64,000 bases of DNA from Treponema sp. (GTDB taxonomy: Bacteria > Spirochaetota > Spirochaetia > Treponematales > Treponemataceae). Location of the stretch: NCBI GenBank assembly GCA_017464425.1, contig JAFUDX010000042.1, forward strand, positions 48,057 through 112,056, written 5' to 3'. This document shows positions 51,887 through 60,991 of the stretch, piece by piece (within the stretch, counting starts at the first letter, position 1; each line of letters starts with the position of its first letter). The notes beneath the pieces are model-generated. The model saw nothing but the letters and a program-made list of their open reading frames with translations. It searched no databases and was not told the DNA's origin. Made by a program: the position numbers and the translations under genes.

Positions 51887-51914
51887 ATTATAAGGCATAA
51901 CTGGGATTTGTAAA
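51887..51914 (-). promoter_or_regulatory. Leaderless promoter of the solute-binding protein
   Basis: TTTACA (51909-51914 on the minus strand), 16-base spacer, TATAAT (51887-51892), then AGAAGA and the ATG. Confidence 0.65.
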
Positions 51915-51999
51915 GGGAGAGATTTTTTGTGTGTCAAGCATGGAAAGTTTCTTACAAGAGCTTGTCGAAATCTTTATTTTCTGAATTCAGTGTTTAACC

Positions 52000-53445
52000 C
52001 TAGTCTTGGCATTTCGTATTTTTCATCATATACACTAGTTTATTTTCTATTTCACACATAGAGTGCTGAAATTCCGCATATGTTCTTGTTACGGGAATCG
52101 GCATTCCATATGTCCTGATTTTTCCGCCATAGCCGAACAACTCTTTTGGCTTGCTTTCGATAATTTTGGCTTCATCGCGCTTATCCGCTTTGTCATATGG
52201 ATAGATAAGTCCTGCTCGGTTTGCGGGCATAATGTACATGTAGGTAATCAGTTGATGCAAATCATCACGCGAAAAACAGCCTTTGATTTCATCGCTATTA
52301 GAAATATGATTATCAAGATGCTTATACTTTGCGTCTAAGACAAAATTTTCATTGGCTGCTTGTTCTAAAACCTTGTGATTTGAGTTTTTGGGAATCTGCT
52401 TCCCAAAATAAAAATCTGGGTAACGGGGATTCCCATTGTAGACCGAAATGCCGCCTGTTCCCGATTTATTTTTCGGATGCGAAAATCCACATGAAGTCAG
52501 AATTGTCGCCAAGTATTCTTCCCAAAGCCATGCTCCGTCAAAAAGAATTCCGTAAACCTTATTTTTGGAATTTCCATAGCCATTTTTCCTGTGTTGAAGA
52601 ATTGAGAGACAAAGTTTCTGCAAAGGTTTATATGCCGTGTAGTAAGGATGACTAATAGGTTTTAGATTTCTGGCAATCACTTTTTCACGATTTCGTACAG
52701 TATAAGAGTCTGTTGCGGCGACAATTTCCTGTATGCAGTTTTTGACCTCACTGTCTCTCGTCAAAAGCGTGTTTCCAAACGGTGTTGTCTTTATTGTCTC
52801 GATTGTGTGGCGGATTAATTGGGTTACGGAGTTGTCAAAACTTCGTTCTCGGCTGTTGTATGCAATGCGCCCTGCAAACGGAATATTCTGTCTGATGTGC
52901 CGATTCACATCGATTACGCCCTTAACATTTGCGTCGTTTTTCTCAAAAGTCTGGTACTGTCTGTACATGCCTTGCGCCAATGCTTTTTTTAGGAAATACG
53001 GAAATAAAAAAAGAAGCAAATCAAGCTCACACTTTAACGAAGTCGTGTATTTGTAGTCGAACAGATTTATAGAAAAAATTTTTTGAAGCATATAGTACAG
53101 GAAAAAATCTTGTTTGTCATCTTTAGTGAATCTAGAAGAAATTTTAAGTTGGGTATTTCCAACGCCTAAAAAGCCCATCAAATTTCCTGTCGTGATTTTC
53201 GCATTCTGTGGATTTTCAAACGAGCCTGCCATCTCAAAGATTTTCTCTTCTTCTATTCCGTCGCGCGCTTGCCCAAGAATTTTCGGAAACACAATTAACG
53301 AAGGATTTTTTGCGCAAAGCTCTTTAAGCGGAAGATTCGCGACATTTGACAAATCCTTGTAAACTTCGGCTGCATTTTCGTCCGTGCAAGCCAAAGCGGA
53401 AAGAGAGATGCCAAGATTGTTGTCCGTAGTGGCAAGATGATTCAT
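52000..53445 (-). CDS. mcrC: McrC-family restriction nuclease subunit
   Basis: 481 residues. LMGFLGVGNTQLKISSRF near 89, the McrC N-terminal part, and YPDFYFGKQIP ... NFVLDAKYKHLD (about 349-384), a PD-D-x-K nuclease centre. It associates with the McrB-type AAA subunit to cut methylated or otherwise modified DNA. AT-rich. Starts 14 bases after the McrB stop, so the two are co-translated. Confidence 0.85.
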   Translation of the reverse strand: MNHLATTDNNLGISLSALACTDENAAEVYKDLSNVANLPLKELCAKNPSLIVFPKILGQARDGIEEEKIFEMAGSFENPQNAKITTGNLMGFLGVGNTQLKISSRFTKDDKQDFFLYYMLQKIFSINLFDYKYTTSLKCELDLLLFLFPYFLKKALAQGMYRQYQTFEKNDANVKGVIDVNRHIRQNIPFAGRIAYNSRERSFDNSVTQLIRHTIETIKTTPFGNTLLTRDSEVKNCIQEIVAATDSYTVRNREKVIARNLKPISHPYYTAYKPLQKLCLSILQHRKNGYGNSKNKVYGILFDGAWLWEEYLATILTSCGFSHPKNKSGTGGISVYNGNPRYPDFYFGKQIPKNSNHKVLEQAANENFVLDAKYKHLDNHISNSDEIKGCFSRDDLHQLITYMYIMPANRAGLIYPYDKADKRDEAKIIESKPKELFGYGGKIRTYGMPIPVTRTYAEFQHSMCEIENKLVYMMKNTKCQD

Positions 53446-53459
53446 AAAAATCCGTTCCG

Positions 53460-54986
53460 CTATGCCAGTTCAGAATCCAGACCGTGATTTTCGTAGGCGG
53501 ATTTTAATGTTTCCAGCAAAGCGTCCGCACCTTCCATGCCACGCAGGTATTCACGGAGCAAGCCTTTAAGATGATAATCCCAGAGCGAATAAAAACCGTT
53601 TTCCAGCTCTTTGAGTTTTAGGAAATACGCGCCGCCGATGTGGTAGGCAGAAGAAAGCCCTTCGATTTTTGAGATGGCTTCGTTCAAATTAAGGAGCCGC
53701 GCTTTCGCTTCCTCGCGGATTGCTTCTTCAAGCTCATCGAGCATTCCAAGATTTTCATTTGCCTTAATCTCGCAGAAAGTAAAACGCCGCCTGAACGCAA
53801 AATCCATGCTCTCAACGCTGCGGTCAATGTCGTTCATCGTGCCGATGATGTAGACGTTTTCGGGAACATAAAAGCCGTCCGCAAAAACATCGCTCGGCTC
53901 TATAAGGTTCTGGTACTGCGTGCTGATTTTTCCCTTCTCGCCGCGATAGCCCGGGTCGATGGAAAAGAAAAGCTCGCCGAAAATTTTGCTGATTTCACCA
54001 CGGTTGATTTCGTCGATGATGAAGAGGAAAGGCTTGTCATTCTTTTTCTGGCCAATATTTTCTTTATAGTTTGCCAAATTGTAATGTTCCTTCATATATG
54101 AAACTATAAGTTCCATATCTTTTTGAAAACCACCTTTTGGACGAGCTTGTTTTCCCGAATAAGTGTCAAAGATATTTTGCCTTGTTATTGTGAAACTATA
54201 TTTTGATGGGGAATCAACAGACGAATATTTTAATGATTCTGTCTGTGAAAGACCATACTCCCATGAGCCGATTTTAGTCAATTTATTGTTTGCAAGATTG
54301 TTACGGACTTCTTCAATTAATTTATTCCATGCATCATCAAAGTTGTTTTCATTCGGAGACTCTTCAAAACTTTTCAACGCACGCTCGCAGAATTCTTTAA
54401 ACACACCGTCTTTCCGCTCAAAGCCAATCTGATTTCCGTCATCAGTCTTTATAGGACGCAAGCCTTCCACAAAATCCGTGTAGTCATACGACGGATGGAA
54501 CTGCACCATTTCCCATTCCGCACCCATTTCTTTTGCGATTTCCTTTGCAAGGTGCGTTTTTCCCGTTCCCGGTGCACCATGCAGGATAAGGTTGTGGGTG
54601 TGAAGCAGGAGATTTGCGAGTTTTCTTGCGTTTTCGTTTGATTCTGACATTTCAAATTCTCCTTTGGAAACAGCTTTACTAGCACTATAATATCTCTGTG
54701 CCAGAAATTCTTCATATCTTTTTAATGCAGCACTAGGTCTTCCGATTCCATCTTTCTGATTAACCTCTTTAAAATCATCACGGTCTTTTATCACGGTTAT
54801 TTTTTCTCGGTAAGATACAATATCGGTATATCTAAACAGATTTCCTATATCAGCATCCGGCAGTTTTTCATCCAGCCACCACTCTAGTACATCAATAGCA
54901 TGATTTATATATGTAGAATTAGCAGACTCTATTCCACCATTATTAGCCCATTCTGAAAATTCTATTTTCATTACCGATTCATCCAT
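53460..54986 (-). CDS. mcrB: McrB-family AAA+ GTPase subunit
   Basis: 508 residues. Walker A LILHGAPGTGKTHLAK (132-147), Walker B FIIDEINRGEISKIFGELFFSID near 330, and the McrB consensus GTMNDIDRSVESMDFAFRRRF near 381. The N-terminal 110 residues carry a DNA-recognition domain unlike DUF3578. It likely translocates on modified DNA and activates McrC. TGATATAAT at about 55001-55009 (minus strand) is an extended -10, and TAGGAG lies before the ATG. Confidence 0.88.
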   Translation of the reverse strand: MDESVMKIEFSEWANNGGIESANSTYINHAIDVLEWWLDEKLPDADIGNLFRYTDIVSYREKITVIKDRDDFKEVNQKDGIGRPSAALKRYEEFLAQRYYSASKAVSKGEFEMSESNENARKLANLLLHTHNLILHGAPGTGKTHLAKEIAKEMGAEWEMVQFHPSYDYTDFVEGLRPIKTDDGNQIGFERKDGVFKEFCERALKSFEESPNENNFDDAWNKLIEEVRNNLANNKLTKIGSWEYGLSQTESLKYSSVDSPSKYSFTITRQNIFDTYSGKQARPKGGFQKDMELIVSYMKEHYNLANYKENIGQKKNDKPFLFIIDEINRGEISKIFGELFFSIDPGYRGEKGKISTQYQNLIEPSDVFADGFYVPENVYIIGTMNDIDRSVESMDFAFRRRFTFCEIKANENLGMLDELEEAIREEAKARLLNLNEAISKIEGLSSAYHIGGAYFLKLKELENGFYSLWDYHLKGLLREYLRGMEGADALLETLKSAYENHGLDSELA

Positions 54987-55019
54987 CGTTCCATGCTCCT
55001 ACCACATTATATCACAAAA

Positions 55020-55493
55020 CTAGCAAAAATTTTCACTTTTCCATTTTCCGTTTTTCCCACACATCTCCACCGTGCGCTCGTCCAGATTTCCGCCAAAGAA
55101 CTTCTCCAGCACTCCCTTGAACACTTCCGCTTCCTTTGCATATCGCTCCCCGCCGTCTTTTGCCGCCAGCAAGAAAAGCGTCATGCTCGATTTTAGCTTC
55201 AAATCATCGGGGTAGCCCATCACCTGCGAGGCATCGTTAGCCTCCAGAGAAAGCAAAGCCTGTGAGATTTCCACAAGCCGCGTCCTCAGCAAGTCGTCTG
55301 CAAGATAGGCGCGGGCTTCTTCTATCCCTTTGATTCCGTAGTATTGCGCGATTTCACTAAAGCCGAGTCCTTCAAGCTGCGGGAAAATGAACCACATCCA
55401 GTGACTCTGCTTTTTGCCCGCGCGGATTTCAGAAAGGGCCGTTTCGTAACTGTGTTCTTGCGATTTTTTGAAGCGGGATAGGTCGTAGGTCAT
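55020..55493 (-). CDS. DUF1810 protein
   Basis: 157 residues, usual length. RFKKSQEHSYETALSEIRAGKKQSHWMWFIFPQLEGLG at 6-43 is the family signature, with LADDLLRTRLVEISQALLSLEANDASQVMGYPDDLKLKSSMTLF following. DUF1810 is often found fused to or near ADP-ribose or calpastatin-like genes; the biochemical role is not settled. The start at 55493 is used; the extension to 55538 overlaps the preceding small gene. Confidence 0.8.
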   Translation of the reverse strand: MTYDLSRFKKSQEHSYETALSEIRAGKKQSHWMWFIFPQLEGLGFSEIAQYYGIKGIEEARAYLADDLLRTRLVEISQALLSLEANDASQVMGYPDDLKLKSSMTLFLLAAKDGGERYAKEAEVFKGVLEKFFGGNLDERTVEMCGKNGKWKSENFC

Positions 55494-55519
55494 AAGTTTT
55501 TTTTCTATTTGTAGTGATA

Positions 55520-55639
55520 TTATCTGATTGTAACACAATCGAATTCTTTTTTTGCCGCCTCATACTGCCCTTCCATATTTGGAACACAGCAGACTTCTTC
55601 TTTTGTCGGGAAACGTATTCCCTTTGCAAGTTCTATCAT
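55520..55639 (-). CDS. Small ORF coupled to the helicase gene
   Basis: 39 residues (MIELAKGIRFPTKEEVCCV...KEFDCVTIR) with GAGGAG before its ATG. The ATG overlaps a TGA by four bases; that TGA ends an alternate-frame extension of the helicase gene (stop at 55636-55638). The two cysteines (EEVCC) and net size suggest a small regulatory or accessory peptide, but there is no known family. Confidence 0.45.
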   Translation of the reverse strand: MIELAKGIRFPTKEEVCCVPNMEGQYEAAKKEFDCVTIR

Positions 55640-55753
55640 AAGCTTTTCTCCTCGCATTCTTCTATTCCTTCCCAAAAGTCTTTCCCCACTACATCAAAAA
55701 TCTTCTCGCACAAAGCAAGCAGTTTGCCCGTTTCTGGCTTTTCTGCATTTTTT

Positions 55754-58700
55754 TCAGGATTCCAAAGCTCTGCCGTTACTGTCGCTCCGTTCTCTTTTAT
55801 CCCACGGACTTAAATCAATGAATAAATCTTTCATATCTTTTAATTCCTCTCCGTCATAATTTGAGAACACATATTCCAAAAGTTCTTCTTGCCGTGGTTG
55901 TCCCAACGTCATTCTATACAGTGACAAGATTTTTATAAGCCGTTCATAACGAGTTACATCAGAACTCATAGGATAAATGGGAACGATGCGTTCTATCTTG
56001 ATTTTTTGATTCTTTCCAAAGACCCAAAAAGGAATCAATTCCGAATAATGTCCGCCATTTTCCCTTTGCTGAGCTTCCTCAAACAACTGATTCCACATTG
56101 ATTCCTTTTCAGAGAATTCCATATTTCCGTGAAGAAGTACAACATTTTGGCGAATAGCAAGACATTTATACCTGTTGATTCTTCCCTCTCGCTGCTCCAG
56201 GTCGATAGGATTGCTTGGTAAATTCCAATGCATTATCCTTCGGCAATAATTGTGAAAATCCAATCCTTCTTGCCCGATTGAAGTTGATGCGAGAACAAAG
56301 GGACGAAGCGGAGAATTAAACGCATTGCGTAAGTTTTCTTTTCTGTCACCATCGTTTTTTTCCACGGATTTTGAAAAGCAGACCGCAAAATGAGAACGCA
56401 TATTGATTTTCTTTTCACGGACTGGAAGTTTTGTTATTTCCTCATTCTTTTTTGCATTTTGCTGTGCAACAGCATTCTTCACATCGTTTTCAAAGGCTTC
56501 TGCTGTATCAATTTCATAATGCGAGGTCTGAATCATATCAAGATTTTTTATCAGTTCAGATTGAAATGAGCCGTTATCATTTTTTTGCAAGAGATGAATA
56601 TACTCATCCAACATTCCCTGAAAGCATCCGTCCGAACAATAATGCAGAACTTTTTCGAGATAGCCACCTTTGTATAGCTTATCAACGACAGCAATCACTT
56701 CGGGTGCATTAAAATTGTTTATGAACACTTTGGCAAAATCAGTCGCATTTTTTAATACAGCATAATTCTCATCTTCATATTTTTTGCACGAGCGATAATA
56801 GCAGACTGCAAAAGAACTTATCGCGGCTTCCGTAAGATAATCAGCTAAATCATCAGGCATTTTGCCGAGAGAAATTTCTTGCTGTAAAGATTTGCCTAAA
56901 AATGACAGGTATGCAGAATAACGATTCTCATCTTTTTCATTTTTAAGCTCATCGTTATCTGGCTGAATTGTAGAAAACCATGCTTCTACATAATCCAGTC
57001 CGTCCATCAGCATTGGAGCAAGATAATACCAGCGGTTAGAATCTTTTCTGGAATTCAATATTCCACCGTGTTCGTATTTTCTCAGTTTTTGAAGTTCGAT
57101 TTTTATTTTTTTGCTGATTTGCACTCTGATTTGAGAAAGAGAAAGTTTTTGATTCATATAGGTAATGGGATTGTATAACTCGGCAAGCGTCTTTGACGGA
57201 TAAATGAATGTGAACAAATTCAGCATTGCCGGTACTTTTCCTTTCAGACGAAATTCCAAACGGCGAGCGATTTTCTTTTCATCGGAGTATTTAAAGTCTG
57301 TGCTATATATTCTACGCTCCGCTTCGTAAGACAAGAGTGTGCTTATCATTCGCGGAACCATTTCCCATGACGAAAACACAAGTGTCTTCGAGAAATTTGA
57401 AATTCCTTTGTACACACCTTCTAGCTCATAATACGGTCTGCATGGCGGAACCCACATCAATTTTTCGGCATTATCAGAAAATGTTTTTTCTTTCAAAAGA
57501 GCAAGCCTTGCATTAGATTCTGGAATTTCTTTGTAATTTTCGATGTCACCTTTTTTGAGCCACGCAAGACTTTCCTCAATACAAGAAAAATCTTCTATTT
57601 CTTTTCTTTCGACAAGAGCCTTTTTTATGTTTTCTTTTACTATATAATCTTCCATAAAGGACATAAGGAACGGGGAACTTTTTACATAATCTGTTGGTAC
57701 GGCTTGTGTAGAACCGCTTTTGTCGATGATTTTTTGCATCTGCATATAAGACAGAATGTCGTTTTGAGTAATTTTTAAGTGCGAATCTTTGCTTGAATCG
57801 TCTATAAAATCAGAATCATGCATTACAGAAAGCCGCTCCGTCCTACAAACGCCTTTGTACATTTCATTTTCTGCCGAAATCTTTTTTGTTTTCAAGATTT
57901 CAAAACCGAGATTTTTTGCAGACTGCAACGAAGCAGAATATTCGAGCCATATTTTACGGAATCGTTCTTTATCTTTTTCAAAAAGAAAATCCATCACCTT
58001 GAAAAATTCAACATACGGATTGTCCGAATCATTCGTATCCAATTCTTCAAGAGTCGAATACAATTTGTAAGGAGTTGCAGAAAGTAAAAGAACACGTGTC
58101 TTTCGAGTGTCGTCATCTGGGTTTTCTTGCAGAAATTTTCGTGCGAGAATGCCAGAGTCTTCATTATTGTTTGGGTCTATGAGCGTGTTAAACCGCTGGA
58201 ACTCGTCCATAATGACAAAATCCGGATTAAGATTTTCCGTGCTTATTTTCGCAAATGCAATTCGCAAGTCAGAAATCAGTTTTCTGCATAAATCTTTATT
58301 TTCACAAGAACCACAATGAGAGTTGCTTCTGCAATTACGTTCTTTACGTTTGTTTAGAACAATTCGGGCAAATTGCATAATTCCTATTTCGTTGTTTTCA
58401 AAAATGATTGTTTCTTTTCGTAGTGCTGAGATTACATTTTGTGGATAAACTCCGTGAGATTGCTTTTCGACATTGAGAACTTGATTGTCATATTCATCAA
58501 GGCAATCAAAGCCAGATTTTGTTGCATCGCGAACCATTATTCTTCTGAATGCATCAACATCATTTTTAAACTCAACTGCTCGTTTTAGGACGGCATACAT
58601 CAAGGCTCTCTCTTTTATGCTGCCGACCCCCTGCGCCATTTCAAAAGAAGTTCCTGGAGTAAGCGGAATAATCTGGATGAATTTGTTTTTCAGTTCGGAA

Positions 58701-59095
58701 TCATTTTCTTGCTGTGCGATTTTTAGATGCTGCATAGAAAGTCGTGTGTCTGAAATGTCAATTTCAGATGAACTGAACTTTGGAAGCATGGAAACAATGT
58801 CTAGAGTCCTTATATTCTGCCGTGCAATTGCTTGATTCGAGCAGACATATACGACCTTAAACAAATCGTCACCTTCATCAATTCTGATTTTTGCAAGTTT
58901 TGCGATGGCACCTTTCGCAATCATCGTTTTGCCCAATCCAACCTCATCAGCAACAAGTACACGATTTTGATTGTTTTCATATAACTGCGAAACTCGCAAG
59001 ACCGTTTTCTTTTGAAAATCTTTAAGAGATTCAAAAGTCATTTTTTCTAGCGCATCTATATTTTGCTGTATTTCTTTGCTAACATTCACTGCCAT
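55754..59095 (-). CDS. SNF2/DEAD-like helicase of a defence cluster
   Basis: 1113 residues. Motif I DEVGLGKT (50-57), a four-cysteine insert C255-C261-C264-C270, motif II DEFQ (297-300), motif III SATPY (339-343), and in the C-terminal domain TSIGQEGLDF and NPIDLEQREGRINRYK (motif VI). An ATP-driven DNA or RNA translocase. The annotated frame ends RSDSNGRALES at 55754, but the next frame continues for about 52 codons (ENGATVTAELWNPEKNAEKPETGKLLALCEKIF...) to 55636, so a frameshift may have cut the true C-terminus. Followed upstream by a PLD and a DUF6361 gene. Confidence 0.75.
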   Translation of the reverse strand: MAVNVSKEIQQNIDALEKMTFESLKDFQKKTVLRVSQLYENNQNRVLVADEVGLGKTMIAKGAIAKLAKIRIDEGDDLFKVVYVCSNQAIARQNIRTLDIVSMLPKFSSSEIDISDTRLSMQHLKIAQQENDSELKNKFIQIIPLTPGTSFEMAQGVGSIKERALMYAVLKRAVEFKNDVDAFRRIMVRDATKSGFDCLDEYDNQVLNVEKQSHGVYPQNVISALRKETIIFENNEIGIMQFARIVLNKRKERNCRSNSHCGSCENKDLCRKLISDLRIAFAKISTENLNPDFVIMDEFQRFNTLIDPNNNEDSGILARKFLQENPDDDTRKTRVLLLSATPYKLYSTLEELDTNDSDNPYVEFFKVMDFLFEKDKERFRKIWLEYSASLQSAKNLGFEILKTKKISAENEMYKGVCRTERLSVMHDSDFIDDSSKDSHLKITQNDILSYMQMQKIIDKSGSTQAVPTDYVKSSPFLMSFMEDYIVKENIKKALVERKEIEDFSCIEESLAWLKKGDIENYKEIPESNARLALLKEKTFSDNAEKLMWVPPCRPYYELEGVYKGISNFSKTLVFSSWEMVPRMISTLLSYEAERRIYSTDFKYSDEKKIARRLEFRLKGKVPAMLNLFTFIYPSKTLAELYNPITYMNQKLSLSQIRVQISKKIKIELQKLRKYEHGGILNSRKDSNRWYYLAPMLMDGLDYVEAWFSTIQPDNDELKNEKDENRYSAYLSFLGKSLQQEISLGKMPDDLADYLTEAAISSFAVCYYRSCKKYEDENYAVLKNATDFAKVFINNFNAPEVIAVVDKLYKGGYLEKVLHYCSDGCFQGMLDEYIHLLQKNDNGSFQSELIKNLDMIQTSHYEIDTAEAFENDVKNAVAQQNAKKNEEITKLPVREKKINMRSHFAVCFSKSVEKNDGDRKENLRNAFNSPLRPFVLASTSIGQEGLDFHNYCRRIMHWNLPSNPIDLEQREGRINRYKCLAIRQNVVLLHGNMEFSEKESMWNQLFEEAQQRENGGHYSELIPFWVFGKNQKIKIERIVPIYPMSSDVTRYERLIKILSLYRMTLGQPRQEELLEYVFSNYDGEELKDMKDLFIDLSPWDKRERSDSNGRALES

Positions 59096-59110
59096 TTTTT
59101 GTCTCCATAA

Positions 59111-60991
59111 TTATTTAGAGGCCTGAACTGCTTTAAGGAATTCCCTGTACATCATGCGGAATTCATCTGACACTACAGTGTTTCGCATCAATTTCAAATC
59201 CATCTCCAAATCTTTTATTGCATTTGGATTTAAAACGCTGGCTTTAAGCAAAGTCTCATAAAGAGGATTCTGGGCATCCGTCATTTTCCATTTAGCGTTT
59301 GACTCCTTAAAGGCGACAATTTCTGATTGCGTGGCAGATGGTGTCTTGCTCAAAAAGAGCGTCACATATTCAGCAAAGGCATTCTTGTCAGAGATGATTT
59401 TATTTACAACCGATGATTCACGCTCTGCATAGGGAATATTCTCCGTCGGAATTTTTATCATCCGCTCTATGCAAATATCCTCTTCGGTCTCATTTTCGCT
59501 TTCATACATGACTTTTAAGAGATAGAATTCCGAGATTGCATCAAGTGAAACATCTTCAAAAATGATTTTTTCTTCGAGCGTTTTTTCTTCCTGATAAGAA
59601 AACGGCGATATAGAAACTCTGACTTTTTCCATCGGGCTTTGAATCATAGGAAAATATACCTCGATACGATATGTTTCGTTATCCGTAAAAACTTCGGCAC
59701 TAGCATCCGCATGTGAAAGGATTCGTGCATAACGTTCAATCTTTTTCTGAATCGTCATTTCCTCAGATTCGATTTTCTTAAATAAGATTCTTTCAAAAAG
59801 CGGGCTTTCGCTAGGATTTATCTCATTGAAAATCTCTTCCGGAGAGAGAAACTTTTTATTGCACCCAATTCTGACTATAATTTCTACATTCCTGTTCAGA
59901 GCAGAATCAGTCGCATTTGCAGAGCCAATATAAAAATCACTATGCTTTTTCTTTTGCAGGGCAAGTATCTTTGCATGAATATCAGTTAAAACATTTTGTC
60001 CTTCAGATTCCGAAGTTTCGCTTTTAACTTCATCGTCTCTGTCGCCCATACTAAACGAGGCTTCAACAATGGCAGTATTCAGAATGTAACCGTCAAAAAA
60101 TTGATTGTATTTCTCGTCAAGGGATTCAGCCGCCTGCTTTCGTGTGAGCAGATTTATTTTTACATCCTGTTTTGTGCAAGCGTGAACTTTATCAAGAAAT
60201 TGTGGAGACACAAAAGGCGACATCAAAAACACAGAATCATATTTTTCTTTTTCTGCATCTTTTTCTGGCGCGAATAAGGAACGACTGAAGTTTTTTCGAT
60301 AGTCTGCATTGAACAGTGGATAAATATCAAAATCATCATCAAGAAACCTTTCATCGGCAAGCGAAAAGCAGACCTTTTCAGAGACTAAATCATCAATTAA
60401 AGCTGAAATCATATTTTTCTGAGAGAAAAGCGTGGGAAAATTATTTGTATCAATCGCGTTATTTAGATATGAAAGAAAATCAATTACTGGTTTGGTTCTG
60501 CGTGTCTTTAAATGGTTATCAGAACTTTCTAACACGAAACATGAGTCATAGCATTTGTCATAAGAAATGTTGCGACTTAAAACAATAAAGCGGTAAAAGT
60601 GAGCACCTTCCTTGTTTCTGAACTGCAAGAGCCATAGCTTTGGATGAAAAGCAGGATAATCACCTGTTTCGTTTTTAGGAAGAGAAGTTGGTACAATCAT
60701 ATTTTCCAAAAGAACGGAAAATTCTTTTTGGATGTTCATGCGTTTTATTTGGGAAGCATCGCAAAACACGACCAGTTTTTTTGAAAGGTTTCGTAAGGCT
60801 GTGAATGTCGCGATTTTGTTTTTGAAGACATGACTTGAAACATCATCGGAAAAGGCGAGCGGTATCATGCAAGAAATCAGAGAAGTAACATCAAGCGAAT
60901 ATGTCGTAGCGACTGCTTTTTCAAGTTCCCATTCATACAGCGCGGATAAAATATCTCTGAAAACAAATCTGTCTTTCTGCGGATTTAGCAT
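59111..60991 (-). CDS. Phospholipase-D-fold protein with two HKD half-sites
   Basis: 626 residues, AT-rich. First half-site HPK (116-118) with SRNISYDK (139-146); second HAK (339-341) with GSANATDSA (356-364). Both have the His/Lys and Ser/Asn pattern of the PLD fold, used by nucleases such as BfiI and by phospholipases. C-terminal part (after 400) is beta-rich and unassigned. Its start (AGGAGAAG before the ATG) overlaps the DUF6361 stop by 7 bases; the helicase follows 15 bases downstream. Likely the nuclease of the cluster. Confidence 0.7.
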   Translation of the reverse strand: MLNPQKDRFVFRDILSALYEWELEKAVATTYSLDVTSLISCMIPLAFSDDVSSHVFKNKIATFTALRNLSKKLVVFCDASQIKRMNIQKEFSVLLENMIVPTSLPKNETGDYPAFHPKLWLLQFRNKEGAHFYRFIVLSRNISYDKCYDSCFVLESSDNHLKTRRTKPVIDFLSYLNNAIDTNNFPTLFSQKNMISALIDDLVSEKVCFSLADERFLDDDFDIYPLFNADYRKNFSRSLFAPEKDAEKEKYDSVFLMSPFVSPQFLDKVHACTKQDVKINLLTRKQAAESLDEKYNQFFDGYILNTAIVEASFSMGDRDDEVKSETSESEGQNVLTDIHAKILALQKKKHSDFYIGSANATDSALNRNVEIIVRIGCNKKFLSPEEIFNEINPSESPLFERILFKKIESEEMTIQKKIERYARILSHADASAEVFTDNETYRIEVYFPMIQSPMEKVRVSISPFSYQEEKTLEEKIIFEDVSLDAISEFYLLKVMYESENETEEDICIERMIKIPTENIPYAERESSVVNKIISDKNAFAEYVTLFLSKTPSATQSEIVAFKESNAKWKMTDAQNPLYETLLKASVLNPNAIKDLEMDLKLMRNTVVSDEFRMMYREFLKAVQASK

